DNA of 35,668 bases from Candidatus Kaiserbacteria bacterium GW2011_GWA2_52_12 (GTDB taxonomy: Bacteria; Patescibacteriota; Minisyncoccia; Phycocordibacterales; UBA2100), in NCBI GenBank assembly GCA_001004345.1, contig LCQW01000016.1:1-35668 (forward strand), given 5' to 3'. The notes beneath the pieces are model-generated. The model had not been told where the DNA came from, did no database searches, and saw only the letters and a program-made list of their open reading frames with translations. Below, piece after piece: positions 21,480 to 30,600 of this stretch (position 1 is the first letter of the stretch; every line of letters begins with the position of its first letter). The position numbers were made by a program, and so were the translations under genes.

Positions 21480-22631
21480 CTACGCATTCTTTTTTTCTCT
21501 GACGAAGAGGAGAATGAGTATTGCCACGACGGTGAGGAGCGCGGAAAAATAGAACGGCGCGGCAATACTGACTTTGTCCCACAGAACGCCCGCGATGAGC
21601 GATGCGGGCAATGCTGCGAGCCCCACCGTCATTTGAAAACTCCCGAGCGTGGAGGCCCGCAATTCCGGTACGGCGAGCTCGGAAACCAAGGCGCGTTGTA
21701 CGGGGTCTATCGCGCCGAGGTGCAAGCCGTACAGAATGAACGCGATAACGATGCCGACGAAATTGTGGAAATAGATAAAGACGCCGCAGGCGAGCAGCCA
21801 AAAGACGAATGACAGTATCAAGACCGGCTTGCGATGTATCTTGTCGGCAAGTTTCCCGAAGGGCAGTGATACGAGTGAGGCAATGGCGCTGTAGAGCAAA
21901 TACAAGACCGGTAGCGCGACCACGGCGAAACCGAATTGCTGCGCGTAGACGAGCAAAAAAGAATAACTGAACGATGATAGCGCAAAAATAGTGCTTAATA
22001 GCAGATAGAGTTTGAGGTCGCGGTGAAAATCTTTGAATGTAATTCCTTTGAATATCTTTCTGTCGGAGCCGACATGTTCCTTGATGGAGCGGAACACGAG
22101 GAATGCGCCGATGAGCGATGGAATACCGGCGATGAGGAAGAGATTTTGATATCCGAGACGGCTGAAGAAAAATATCGTGAAGAGCACGCCACAGACCGCT
22201 CCCAGATTGTCCATCGTCCGGACGTAGCCGAAATTCCTCCCCCTGTTCTCGTCGGTCGAAATATCGGCGATAATGGCATCACGCGGCGCGCCGCGCATTT
22301 TTCCGGCACGATCCAGTATCCGGAAGGGGATGATGAAGTGCCACGTCGGGGCGAGCGCATAGCCGATGCGGGATATACCGGCGAATATGTACCCGACCCA
22401 CACGAATATCTTCCGCTTGCGGGTTTTATCGGCGATATATCCCGATATCGCCTGCGAAATGGAAACAACGGCATCGCCGAGCCCGTCGATAAAGCCCAAG
22501 ATCTCCATGTTGGCGCCCATCACGGATGTCAGAAAAATCGGCCACAGCGGAAAAATAATGTCCGATCCGAAATCATTGAGAAATGACGCCCAGCCGAATA
22601 TCCGGAGCGTTTTTTTCGAGTCATTGTTCAT
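21480..22631 (-). CDS. MFS transporter
   Basis: A 383-residue polytopic membrane protein of the major facilitator superfamily with about twelve membrane helices. The inter-helix loop signatures are GYIADKTRKRKIFVWVGY after helix 2 and GKLADKIHRKPVLIL in the matching place of the second half. RILDRAGKMRGAPRDAIIAD in the region of helices 4-5 resembles a subgroup of MFS proteins annotated as multidrug or metabolite exporters. Substrate is unknown. The start MNNDSKKTLRIFGW is followed at once by the first helix. It is at normal length for the family and appears intact. Confidence 0.9.
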   Translation of the reverse strand: MNNDSKKTLRIFGWASFLNDFGSDIIFPLWPIFLTSVMGANMEILGFIDGLGDAVVSISQAISGYIADKTRKRKIFVWVGYIFAGISRIGYALAPTWHFIIPFRILDRAGKMRGAPRDAIIADISTDENRGRNFGYVRTMDNLGAVCGVLFTIFFFSRLGYQNLFLIAGIPSLIGAFLVFRSIKEHVGSDRKIFKGITFKDFHRDLKLYLLLSTIFALSSFSYSFLLVYAQQFGFAVVALPVLYLLYSAIASLVSLPFGKLADKIHRKPVLILSFVFWLLACGVFIYFHNFVGIVIAFILYGLHLGAIDPVQRALVSELAVPELRASTLGSFQMTVGLAALPASLIAGVLWDKVSIAAPFYFSALLTVVAILILLFVREKKNA

Positions 22632-22687
22632 GACGTTTGATTATACCAAGTGCTTTCGTTGAAATTACGCGCAGTATGTAGGCGTCA

Positions 22688-22718
22688 ATAAAAAACGTCC
22701 CGCCGTGGCGGAACGTTT
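22688..22718 (-). terminator. Intrinsic terminator for the exported hydrolase-like gene
   Basis: On the minus strand AACGTTCCGCC pairs with GGCGGGACGTT across a short loop and is followed by TTTTATT. It starts within 10 bases of the stop codon at 22722. Confidence 0.83.
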
Positions 22719-22721
22719 CGT

Positions 22722-23537
22722 TTACTGTCCGTAGGCTTTTTTGAGGACATCTGTGATTGGATTTTGTGTCCACGCTTCGGTTACGAAGTCGTAGTGGAGG
22801 CCGCTCGCCTCGATCTTTTTTACAACGACCGAGCCGGGCGAAAGGCGGCCGTCCTGAAAGTGCCATGTGAACGGCACACCGGCTTTTTCGAGCATTTTTT
22901 CGAATTCTTTGCCCCGCTCGCTCGAAGCATACATATATGAGCTCACAAAGAATCCGGAACGTTGGCGCGAAAAACGTATCGCTTGCTCTGCAAATATCTT
23001 TTGCGAACCATAGTGCGCGTCGAGAAGCACGACACCATCGAGAGCGATGCCTCCGCGCGCGATGGCCATTTTCACGGGAAGGTGTCCGCCGCTGTATGCG
23101 ACGATGACGACGCGTGCATGTACGAACACACTCGGCGATACGCGCGTTGCCTTTGCCATTGCAGCAGTCGCTTCCTTCAGGAATTTCTTGAAAGAATCTC
23201 GTTTCGCAAAGAGGGCTGCACGCTTTTTCGGTCGAGCTGCAAGGGAAGGTGCGACGAGCACCGCGTTCACCACCGCCGCCTCGACTTGCTCGGCTACACG
23301 CTGCCGCGCGAGCACTTCCTCGAATGTTTCGTCCGTGAGCAGGCCGTGGAAATACACAACTATCGTTATGGGTTTTTGCGCATCGAAATCCCGCGGAACA
23401 GAAAAGAACATCTTTTCGCCTTTTTGCGTCATGTACACAGCCGCATACGGAGCACGTACCTCGTCAGCTTTTGCGAATGAGTTCACCGCCGCGAGTGTAG
23501 CGAAAGCGAGCGCGGCACGCGTAAAGAATCCGTTCAT
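22722..23537 (-). CDS. Exported alpha/beta-hydrolase-like protein
   Basis: A 271-residue protein with a signal peptide (about 1-24, cut near AKA). The fold is suggested by VVYFHGLLTDE (oxyanion strand, His64-Gly65), VVIVAYSGGH with candidate nucleophile Ser149 in a slightly unusual A-Y-S-G-G elbow, GVVLLDAHYG with Asp173, and GLHYDFV with His248. These are in the correct order for a Ser-Asp-His triad. The substrate is unknown; an envelope esterase or lipase-like role is possible. ATG 23537 is chosen because an AAAGGAAA site precedes it and the signal peptide begins there. A longer reading to 23666 has no such support. A terminator follows. Confidence 0.72.
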   Translation of the reverse strand: MNGFFTRAALAFATLAAVNSFAKADEVRAPYAAVYMTQKGEKMFFSVPRDFDAQKPITIVVYFHGLLTDETFEEVLARQRVAEQVEAAVVNAVLVAPSLAARPKKRAALFAKRDSFKKFLKEATAAMAKATRVSPSVFVHARVVIVAYSGGHLPVKMAIARGGIALDGVVLLDAHYGSQKIFAEQAIRFSRQRSGFFVSSYMYASSERGKEFEKMLEKAGVPFTWHFQDGRLSPGSVVVKKIEASGLHYDFVTEAWTQNPITDVLKKAYGQ

Positions 23538-23619
23538 GGCACCGTTTCCTTTTCTCATATCACATTTGAATGTCCTTACGAAGTATACGACGCATCTTCT
23601 CTCACGTATATCTGAACCG

Positions 23620-23647
23620 TTGTCTCTTTTCGCGCGGGTGCTACAGT
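23620..23647 (+). promoter_or_regulatory. Probable promoter giving a leaderless mRNA
   Basis: TTGTCT (23620-23625), 16 bases, TACAGT (23642-23647). The usual start of transcription would fall at about 23654, directly before the ATG at 23655, and no Shine-Dalgarno site is present. Confidence 0.4.
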
Positions 23648-23654
23648 TCAGAGC

Positions 23655-24008
23655 ATGTCCAAACACCTTGATGTCATGTCGAATGGTCCGAGAGCCGACA
23701 ATAATCGCGCTCTTTCAGAAAGAGACCGCAGCGCGGCCCTACATGCGGTGAAAGAATTGAAAGAGAATGGGCACGAGGTCGGGTACGAAGAGACCCCGAA
23801 CGAAGTTCTTATCACGCACGTCGTTGATGGCGAGAAGCGCACGACTCATCTGACCGCTGTCAGTGATTTTGAAGGTTTGTTCGGCCAACTCGTCAAAGCG
23901 ACGGTCCTGCACCCCGAAGCGATGCTTCCGCATAAATCGTCGGATGAACGTAATTACAAAGACGACCTGCGGGGTTTCCTCGATGGATTATTGACACCGA
24001 AGAAATAA
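23655..24008 (+). CDS. Small acidic/charged protein of unknown function, 117 residues
   Basis: Not recognised. It is soluble and charged, with a predicted helix (ERDRSAALHAVKELKENG), then beta strands (HEVGYEETPNEVLITHVVDGEKRTTHL) and a C-terminal helical part. No signal peptide, Cys or catalytic motif is apparent. It is a single-gene unit, with a likely promoter just upstream and an intrinsic terminator 25 bases downstream, which supports it as a real gene. Confidence 0.65.
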   Translation: MSKHLDVMSNGPRADNNRALSERDRSAALHAVKELKENGHEVGYEETPNEVLITHVVDGEKRTTHLTAVSDFEGLFGQLVKATVLHPEAMLPHKSSDERNYKDDLRGFLDGLLTPKK

Positions 24009-24033
24009 TCGGCACGAGAGCGCACATAAAGAA

Positions 24034-24061
24034 AAACCGCCTCATGGGGGCGATTTTTTTG
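24034..24061 (+). terminator. Intrinsic terminator after the 117-residue gene
   Basis: ACCGCC and GGGCGA pair around TCATGG, preceded by AAAAA and followed by TTTTTTT. It could work in both directions. Confidence 0.78.
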
Positions 24062-24146
24062 TGTACCCAGAAATCCCCTTATTCCCAAATCCCGTCATTT
24101 TTTCGGTATACAATAAAAGGATACGAGATAATAATAAGAAATAATT

Positions 24147-24383
24147 ATGAATAATAATGTACTGATGGGGATAGGTGCGATCGTGCTTATCGCGATAGTG
24201 GTTGCGGCATTTATATTATGGGGAAGCAGATCGCAGCCTGTTCAGGGTTTAGGTGATATCGTAAACCAAGGCGTCCTTCCTGCCGTCGACGGCGAGGTAA
24301 ACGTCATGAAAAATAAACCCGACGTTAACCCCGTGGACGCATCGAATCCGTACCGGTCGCTTAAAACAAATCCATTCGAATAA
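24147..24383 (+). CDS. Small single-TM protein, 78 residues
   Basis: An N-terminal membrane helix (about 7-26) is followed by an exposed, Asn/Pro/Val-rich tail ending DASNPYRSLKTNPFE. It probably stays anchored with the tail outside. The gene ends one base before the start of the Cys-repeat protein, so the two share a transcript and possibly a function at the cell surface. The stretch NPY.....NPF near the C-terminus looks conserved-like, but no family name can be given. TACAAT at 24109-24114 is a possible -10 element. Confidence 0.72.
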   Translation: MNNNVLMGIGAIVLIAIVVAAFILWGSRSQPVQGLGDIVNQGVLPAVDGEVNVMKNKPDVNPVDASNPYRSLKTNPFE

Positions 24384-24384
24384 T

Positions 24385-26139
24385 ATGAAAACGATCTATA
24401 TTCAGGCAGGTATTTTTGTGGCCGCACTCGTCATGGTAGCAGCCGTAGCCGGTTTCGTTGTGGCATCTGAAGCTGACATACAATACCCCGTGCCGGAGCT
24501 CGGCAATTGTGCGGATAAAGACGCTTGCAAAGCGTATTGTGACACATCTGCTCATATGAGCGCATGCATTTCTTTTGCCGAAAAAAATCAACTGATGTCA
24601 CTCGAGGAGATCAATTCCGCCAAAAAATTTATGGAGAACGGCTCGAAAGGCCCCGGCGACTGCACCGGCAAGGATTCGTGCGAAACATACTGCAACGACA
24701 TAAGCCATATAGATGAATGTGTCGCGTATGCCGAACAAACAGGCATCATGTCGCCGCAGGATCTGGCGGAAGCAAAGATGGTCCAATCCGCCATTTCAAG
24801 AGGTGTGAAGCCGCCACCGTGCAAGAACAAAAAGCAGTGCGATGCGTATTGCGAAGATCCCGCCAACATGAAGGTGTGCATAGCATTCGGCGAGGAAGCG
24901 GGATTCTTGAAGGGAGAGGAATTGAATCAAGCTAAAAAAATGCTGACCGCGATAGATAACGGCGCTACACCGCCGCCATGCAAAGGCAAAGAAGCATGCG
25001 ATGCGTACTGTTCGGCACCGGAGAACATGGAGGTGTGCATGAATTTCGCGAAAGCGGCCGGATTTATGTCCCCGGAAGAGGCGGCAAATTCTGAAAAAAT
25101 GCTGAACGCTATACGACAGGGAGTAAAACCGCCGGCCTGCAAGGGCGATGCAGAATGTCGCACCTTCTGTTCCCAAAAAGAACACGTTGAAGAATGCATC
25201 GCCTTTTCGGTCGCAGCGGGAATGATGTCGGAAAAAGACGCGCAGATGATGAGAGAGACGGGGGGAGTAGGGCCCGGCGGCTGTTCGAGCAAAGAAGAAT
25301 GCGAGGCATTTTGCGGTACGCCGGAGAATCAAAATGCGTGCGAGGATTTCGGAAGAGAGCACGGGATGATGCCGCCCGAAGGTTCTGGTCCACAGGGATC
25401 CGGTGAGCAAGGACCGGGCGGAAGACAAGGGCCGACGACGGGACCGGGAGGATGTAAGGGACCAGAAGAGTGCCGAGCGTTCTGTGGTAAACCTAAAAAT
25501 CAGCAAGCGTGCGCTGAATTCGGCAGACAAAACGGCGCGCCACCGCAAGGACAATCGCAAAACGGCGTTCCACCACAACAGCAGGGTATGCTGCAACGAT
25601 CGGAACCCGGCGATTCAAGAATGACGGGACCGGGCGGCTGTTCGGGTAGGGAAGAGTGTCAAGCGTTCTGTAGTCAATCCGAGAACCAGCAAACATGCGC
25701 GCAATTCGGACGCCAAAATGGCGATAGAACACCACAGGGAGATGGACAACCGCCTCAATCGGGAATGTATCAGCAACAACCACCGCAGCAGCGGGATGGA
25801 GCATATCAGCAGATGCCGCAGCAAAGAGAAATGGGGCAACCACCGCCATTCGGCACATATGAGCAGATGCCGCAGCAAGGACAAATACAACTTCAGCCGC
25901 GACAAGAGATGCAGCAACAGGGGGAGTATCCGCAATTGCCCCCGGGAGATTATCCTCCTCCGCCGACAGGTTCGTACATACCACCGACGGGTTCATATGA
26001 ACAAATACCTCAAGAACCTATTCAGCAGATGGCTCCGCAACAAGAGATGATGCAGCTGCTCCCGTCTACGAGCTTGTCTTCGATGCGTTTCGTCGCCGCT
26101 GTTTCCGCCATTGTCGCGCAACTGTTTCGTGGATTCTAA
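24385..26139 (+). CDS. Cys-rich tandem-repeat surface protein with Pro/Gln-rich tail
   Basis: A 584-residue exported or membrane-anchored protein. An N-terminal hydrophobic segment (about 7-28) is followed by eight repeats of about 45-50 residues between residues 42 and 440. Each has exactly four Cys with spacing C-x5-C-x3-C-x8-C, e.g. CADKDACKAYC then 8 residues and Cys, followed by FA/FG and an M-S-x-E-E helix. The first four repeats have long helices (LNQAKKMLTAI-type) and the last four shorten and gain Gly/Pro/Gln. The tail (about 445-584) is rich in QQ, PP and TGSY repeats and ends in a hydrophobic stretch (RFVAAVSAIVAQLF). Thirty-two Cys in pairs suggest disulphides outside the cell or metal binding. 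The pattern is known from CPR genomes as an uncharacterised protein; a wall-spanning or adhesive role is inference. Confidence 0.85.
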   Translation: MKTIYIQAGIFVAALVMVAAVAGFVVASEADIQYPVPELGNCADKDACKAYCDTSAHMSACISFAEKNQLMSLEEINSAKKFMENGSKGPGDCTGKDSCETYCNDISHIDECVAYAEQTGIMSPQDLAEAKMVQSAISRGVKPPPCKNKKQCDAYCEDPANMKVCIAFGEEAGFLKGEELNQAKKMLTAIDNGATPPPCKGKEACDAYCSAPENMEVCMNFAKAAGFMSPEEAANSEKMLNAIRQGVKPPACKGDAECRTFCSQKEHVEECIAFSVAAGMMSEKDAQMMRETGGVGPGGCSSKEECEAFCGTPENQNACEDFGREHGMMPPEGSGPQGSGEQGPGGRQGPTTGPGGCKGPEECRAFCGKPKNQQACAEFGRQNGAPPQGQSQNGVPPQQQGMLQRSEPGDSRMTGPGGCSGREECQAFCSQSENQQTCAQFGRQNGDRTPQGDGQPPQSGMYQQQPPQQRDGAYQQMPQQREMGQPPPFGTYEQMPQQGQIQLQPRQEMQQQGEYPQLPPGDYPPPPTGSYIPPTGSYEQIPQEPIQQMAPQQEMMQLLPSTSLSSMRFVAAVSAIVAQLFRGF

Positions 26140-26170
26140 AACATTTTCTAGTCAACAACAGGACGAATAA

Positions 26171-26692
26171 TCAGATTTCGCCCTGCACGAGCATCGTTAC
26201 GGTGCGGCTGCGGTCATGGTCGAGCTCGACGAGAAGGATTTGTTGCCATGTTCCGCGTACCAATTTCCCGTTCGCGATAATAAGCGTGAGATAACTTGGA
26301 ATGATCAAATTGTGAGCATGCGCGTGGCCGTTGATGCATTCTTGAATGACCCCGTTTTCATCTGGTATGCACAAGTGCGTGTGTCTTTTGCCGTGTGGAT
26401 TTTTGGCATCACGAATGTCGTTGTGGTGATACTCCTCTTCCGGATCCGCAAAGCGATCGAGGACGCGCTTCAGATCGGGCACATAGCCGAGAGATGCGTG
26501 GGGTCCTATGAGGTTCTGTTCATCCTCATTCACCCATACGCCGCAGGTAGTGTGATGGGTTTGCAGTGTCGCGGTACCATTTTTTATTTTGGACTCTGAT
26601 ACGAACGTTTCAACATCATGAGTGATGTTGATGAATTCCAAACGTTCATGGGTCTGATACGTGAGCGTCTGACTCACTGCTTTGTATGCCAT
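26171..26692 (-). CDS. yjbQ: YjbQ/UPF0047-family protein (secondary thiamine-phosphate synthase type)
   Basis: A 173-residue protein, longer than the usual 130-140 because of an insertion rich in His/Asp (about 85-115, EEEYHHNDIRDAKNPHGKRH). Family signatures are LQTHHTTCGVWVNEDE, INGHAHAHN and GTWQQILLVELDHDRSRTVTM. YjbQ proteins have been reported to carry weak thiamine-phosphate synthase activity; the true physiological role is unsettled. The conserved His cluster probably binds metal. It is transcribed divergently from the HIT gene across a 71-base gap with two candidate promoters. Confidence 0.9.
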   Translation of the reverse strand: MAYKAVSQTLTYQTHERLEFINITHDVETFVSESKIKNGTATLQTHHTTCGVWVNEDEQNLIGPHASLGYVPDLKRVLDRFADPEEEYHHNDIRDAKNPHGKRHTHLCIPDENGVIQECINGHAHAHNLIIPSYLTLIIANGKLVRGTWQQILLVELDHDRSRTVTMLVQGEI

Positions 26693-26699
26693 GAGGTGT

Positions 26700-26756
26700 A
26701 GTATAAACTAAACTACAGTGGGCGCATGTCCAGAACATTGATGCCTTTGCTATAAT
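26700..26756. promoter_or_regulatory. Divergent -10 elements placed for leaderless transcripts
   Basis: Plus strand: TATAAT at 26751-26756, 7 bases before the HIT ATG at 26764. Minus strand: TATACT at 26705-26700, 7 bases before the YjbQ ATG at 26692. Neither gene has a Shine-Dalgarno site, and transcription would start at or beside the start codon in both directions. The -35 regions are weak. Confidence 0.5.
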
Positions 26757-26763
26757 AGATCGA

Positions 26764-27213
26764 ATGGAGAAATATCGAAGCTTGGATCAGCCCTATGTTC
26801 AATGGATAATCAAGGAGTATCAGTACTGGACTTTGCTACTGAATGACGACCAGCGATACCTTGGTCGCGCGTATGTATGGCTAGTGCGCGAGGGCGGGAT
26901 GCAGCGATTCTCAGAAATTACCGACGTGGAATATACAGAGCTTCGAATCATCATGTGCGAATACGAGAACGCTCTCAAAGAATTGTGGAATCCCGACTTT
27001 ATGAATTATGCGTGGCTTGCTAATCTCATCAGTGAACACGGCGGACACGGACACCTGCATCTCATTCCGCGATATCAAGATTCGCGCACATTCGCAGGTA
27101 TTGATTTTGTTGACGGAAGGTGGGGTAAGAATTTTTCTCCACACGAAACGTTCAAGCCATCCGAAGAAATTCTCATTCAGCTTCGCGACGTATTGAAAGG
27201 AACCATGCGCTAA
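26764..27213 (+). CDS. HIT-family protein (histidine-triad nucleotide hydrolase/transferase)
   Basis: A 149-residue protein. The histidine triad is GHGHLHLIPRY with His95-x-His97-x-His99; the central His would be the nucleophile acting on nucleoside phosphates. The N-terminal part (YWTLLLNDDQRYLGRAYVWLVREG) is the usual HIT strand pattern where the nucleotide base is held. NYAWLANLISEHGGHGHLHLIPRY is close to the family core. The C-terminal helix is short. The natural substrate (Ap4A-type or other nucleotide) cannot be decided. A perfect -10 element just before the ATG suggests leaderless translation. Confidence 0.87.
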   Translation: MEKYRSLDQPYVQWIIKEYQYWTLLLNDDQRYLGRAYVWLVREGGMQRFSEITDVEYTELRIIMCEYENALKELWNPDFMNYAWLANLISEHGGHGHLHLIPRYQDSRTFAGIDFVDGRWGKNFSPHETFKPSEEILIQLRDVLKGTMR

Positions 27214-27497
27214 ATCTAAGCTCGCCCTGCTCAACGATTTTCGAACTTTTGACTGGGCTGAGGAGTACAAATATCCTACCGTGGTTTTAGACCAGATGAA
27301 AGGATTGCTGGCCAAGTACGAGAACCTGTAACCCCTGATTTCCCACTTGGTTGCCCTTGTGGCGAGCTTTGTACCGAGAGTAAGAGTTTGCCACCAGTTG
27401 AACCCGGTCCGAGCCGTAAAACCAAATTTGAGAGCGTGGGACGATTTGCTTAACTCGAGCAATGTTAAGCAAAGTACACCAAGTCATAATTGCTTAA
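27214..27497. other. Gap with an ORF remnant and a 10-bp inverted repeat
   Basis: No complete gene is supported. 27218-27331 (plus) encodes an open C-terminal fragment (LALLNDFRTFDWAEEYKY, then LLAKYENL and stop) without its own start, possibly the end of a lost gene. TTTGCTTAAC (27445-27454) and GTTAAGCAAA (27464-27473) form a perfect hairpin, and GCTTAACT recurs at 27492-27499. The region borders the defence island and may be an old insertion junction. Confidence 0.4.
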
Positions 27498-27674
27498 CTA
27501 AAGACTTTCCTCGATCTCAACGGCGTCGTCTTCGTCCACGCCTAAATCTTCCATGATCTCCTGAACACGTTCGGCCGTGTCCTTATCAAGGTCATGACTT
27601 TCCATAAGCTCCTTAACATCTTCGTCGGGAGCTTCTTCGGCTGGTTCGTTTTTAATTGGATCGTTGATATCCAT
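27498..27674 (-). CDS. 58-residue acidic protein downstream of the Avs-like gene
   Basis: Not recognised by name. ATG 27674 to TAG 27498 encodes MDINDPIKNEPAEEAPDEDV, then two similar helical units, LMESHDLDKDTAERVQEI and MEDLGVDEDDAVEIEE. About 40 per cent of residues are Asp or Glu. The repeat of (L-D-x-D-x-A-E-x-V / V-D-E-D-D-A-V-E-I) suggests a helix-turn-helix hairpin of UBA-like size, as in acidic small proteins seen in other CPR genomes. It starts 12 bases after the stop of the 1954-residue gene and has no promoter of its own in that space, so they should be co-transcribed. A regulator, inhibitor or DNA-mimic role is only a hypothesis. Confidence 0.72.
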   Translation of the reverse strand: MDINDPIKNEPAEEAPDEDVKELMESHDLDKDTAERVQEIMEDLGVDEDDAVEIEESL

Positions 27675-27686
27675 TGGGAGTGGTGA

Positions 27687-30600
27687 TCAAATAATAATAT
27701 TGCTTACATTTAATAACTTTGTTTCCTTATATTTTTTAACTTCGTCATGGCTATACTGTCTTGAACGGTAGGTGCTTTTCAATAAGTAGCCAAGCCGGAG
27801 ATTATCACCACTAAGCCAGCTGTTTAAGAAATCTTGATCTAAAGTCAAAGACTGTCCGTGTGGGAGTGGCATATTTCGATCGTATCTTTCTTTTAATCCC
27901 TCGAGCCAGTCTTCGTACGTTGCCACTATTCGTTCATCTTTATTTTTTAGTTGCCATTTATTTTTGCCTAGTTCAATTTTTAATTCCTGTGAAAGTGAAT
28001 GATTTAAATTGAATGCCATATCGTAATCTCGAAAATACTGCCAAAGTGCAATACAGAGATCACGATCACGGGCAACTATCGGGTAAATTACAATATCCTT
28101 AATGCGAATGCCTTCGCTTCCTACCGGCAGATGGTTTTCTCTATCTTCAAGAAAGTTAAATGGTCTATTCGTTCGTGAAGGAATAGTAACTAGGGTTGGA
28201 GAGTAAGCAATTTCTTCTGCAACTTCCTCTGGTGTTGGCATCTCTGAGCCAACGACTTTATAACCAAAAGCTACTAGCAGGAAGGAATGCATCGGATCGT
28301 CTACCCATCCGTTTGCAGTTTGAATAGCTCCCTCCGCGGCTACCAATACTTTCCCATCCGAATTTTTAATCAAGTCTTCCGGAGAATTCTCAAAATAAAT
28401 GGTTGTTAGCGGATCATCTTTTTTGGTATCTAGAGTAGAGATAGGTGCTAGTTTGGGCCACCAATCCGGAGCACGGTTTAGTAGAATCTTCCATTTTGAT
28501 AATTCAATAGGCAGGGTCGCATAAGCATACTCAAGATAAAAATCTTTAGGAATGTCGCCATTTTGATAGAAATGTTGCAGAACCCTCAAAAATGCTGATC
28601 TGTAGACTTCACTTATTTTTGAGGAGAAACCCAGTAAAAATTCATCATGCTCACTACGAGCATAGTAATAAACCTGATTCGAGTTTAGCTGGATTCCGGT
28701 ATCTCTTATTATGTTATCCGCAGTGAAAACCCATTGCTGGATGAATTGCTTTCGTGAACGCCGTTCAATTTCTTCGGCTCTTTGCATATAAATGGGAGCA
28801 AGAAAAGTCTTGATGTATTTTGCAAAAAATGGATTCGATGAATACCCAGTTGGTACAAGCTCGATATCGATCGGTGAGGGTAGTTCCGGTTTATCTTGAG
28901 TCGTTAGGAGAGTTAATTCATCGAATAGTTTTTCTATGACTTCAGAGTTAATCGAAACAGCTTTTGCTAAAGTCTTTATATCTATATATTTCAGATCATT
29001 GGGATTTCCAATAATAGAAAAAGCTTTTATTATCGGGAGAAACCCTATGGCTACCGCAGTTTCCAGCCGTTGTTCCTCAATCCAAGATAATAAAATCTTA
29101 AGCACATCTTCTTTTTTTGTGCTCGAACAGAGCAGATAAGCCAAGGCGGTAGCCGCCCTTTCTCGGACTAAAGGACTTGGCCAGATCAGTCTTTGAATCA
29201 AAATATCTAAAATATTAACTTCCGATCGACTTTCTGACCATTCAGGCAGTGGGATATTTGAGTCGGTTACAAGCGATTTGGCAAAACAAACGCTCGCCTC
29301 AGTTATGGATTCCGCTTTTGCCGAATCACCAAATAAAAGCAGATACTCAACTCCTCTAGATAAAGGCACATGGTAATCTGTGCTTTTCTGGAAAAATTCC
29401 AAATAACGTCTCGGGTACTTTTCTTTAATAAATTGCCACCTTTTTTCAGCCTTCTTTTTATCAGTCCAATATCGTTGCCATCCATGATCATTGATTTGAG
29501 CCTTGCACAACATATCAAAAGCGGTTCCATTATCAAATTCAAACGCCAAGGGGTACAAAGTATCAAGAAGTTCGCCTGATATAGCTTGTACGCCGAATTT
29601 ATCAATAATCTGTTTTAGAGTATTGTAAATTTTCTCCTTACCACTTTTATCGAGCCAGTATCCGATCCACCCTATTAAATAATTATTCCATTCCCATCTG
29701 TTCTCAAAATTTGTATCTAGGTGTTCGAGTAAATGTTCGGGATCAATTTTTGAGTAATCTTGTGTCGGTTTTTCTATCCCTGTATAAGAACTTCCTTTTT
29801 CAGTAGGAAAATTAATTTGGCCAAGATAGGATTGGATTTTTTCGAGTGCCGTTGAGGCATCGGGATTGCTTTGAGCTATTGTTTTTAGTTCTAAAAAAGC
29901 ATCTTTTTCTACGGCGGTACTTGCTAAAGCAATAGCCTCCTCTTTAGAAAAAGAAAGAGACTTAATCACATACTTAAATAAATCTTCGGCATGATACAGT
30001 TCTTCTTTATCAGCGGAGTGATAATAGTATTTACGCAGTAACGCCTGATCTTGCGTAGCCAAAAGGTCGGCCAGTTCATATGGTAAATGGTTTGTTTCGT
30101 CGCCGTCGGTATACTCTCCGACACTTTCAATTAAAGGGATAATTCTACTTGTCCAGTCATCAATTTTTGTTTTCTCTATCCCTGATTTAGCGCAAAATTC
30201 TATTGCTTCAAGAACATCGAATAAATATGTGTCCTTGTGATACCCGTACCCAAGAAGATTATCAGAGGCCTTTTTCAAAAGGGAATGAGATAACTCTGTC
30301 TCCCCGTATAAGCGAGTAATTTTTGAAATAGTACTATAGTCTCGAGCTCTATCGGGGAAATAATTTACAGTTTTTGATAAAACATCAATATCTTCGTTTT
30401 TAATTTTTTCATACACGTCCCGTGCCAAAAGTGGCTGATAGGCTTCGAGCGTTAAAGATGTCAGATCACTCTTACTAAAGAAAGGTGGATTTTTAGTAAT
30501 AGCTACGTAGTCCGCCAGGGTAATTTCTTGACCATTACCGAAATATTCCTTGAGGACAATGATGTCTTCTAAGATTGCTTTGACAGAATCGCTAAACGCG

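Noticed and set aside
24796-25596. A 266-codon open frame on the minus strand
   Set aside because: Antisense to the Cys-repeat protein; its Arg/Leu/Phe-rich repeats simply mirror the Cys repeats.
27380-27440. tRNA-like T-arm (GGTTCAAC on the minus strand)
   Set aside because: The bases that must close the T-stem do not pair and no acceptor or anticodon arms can be drawn.
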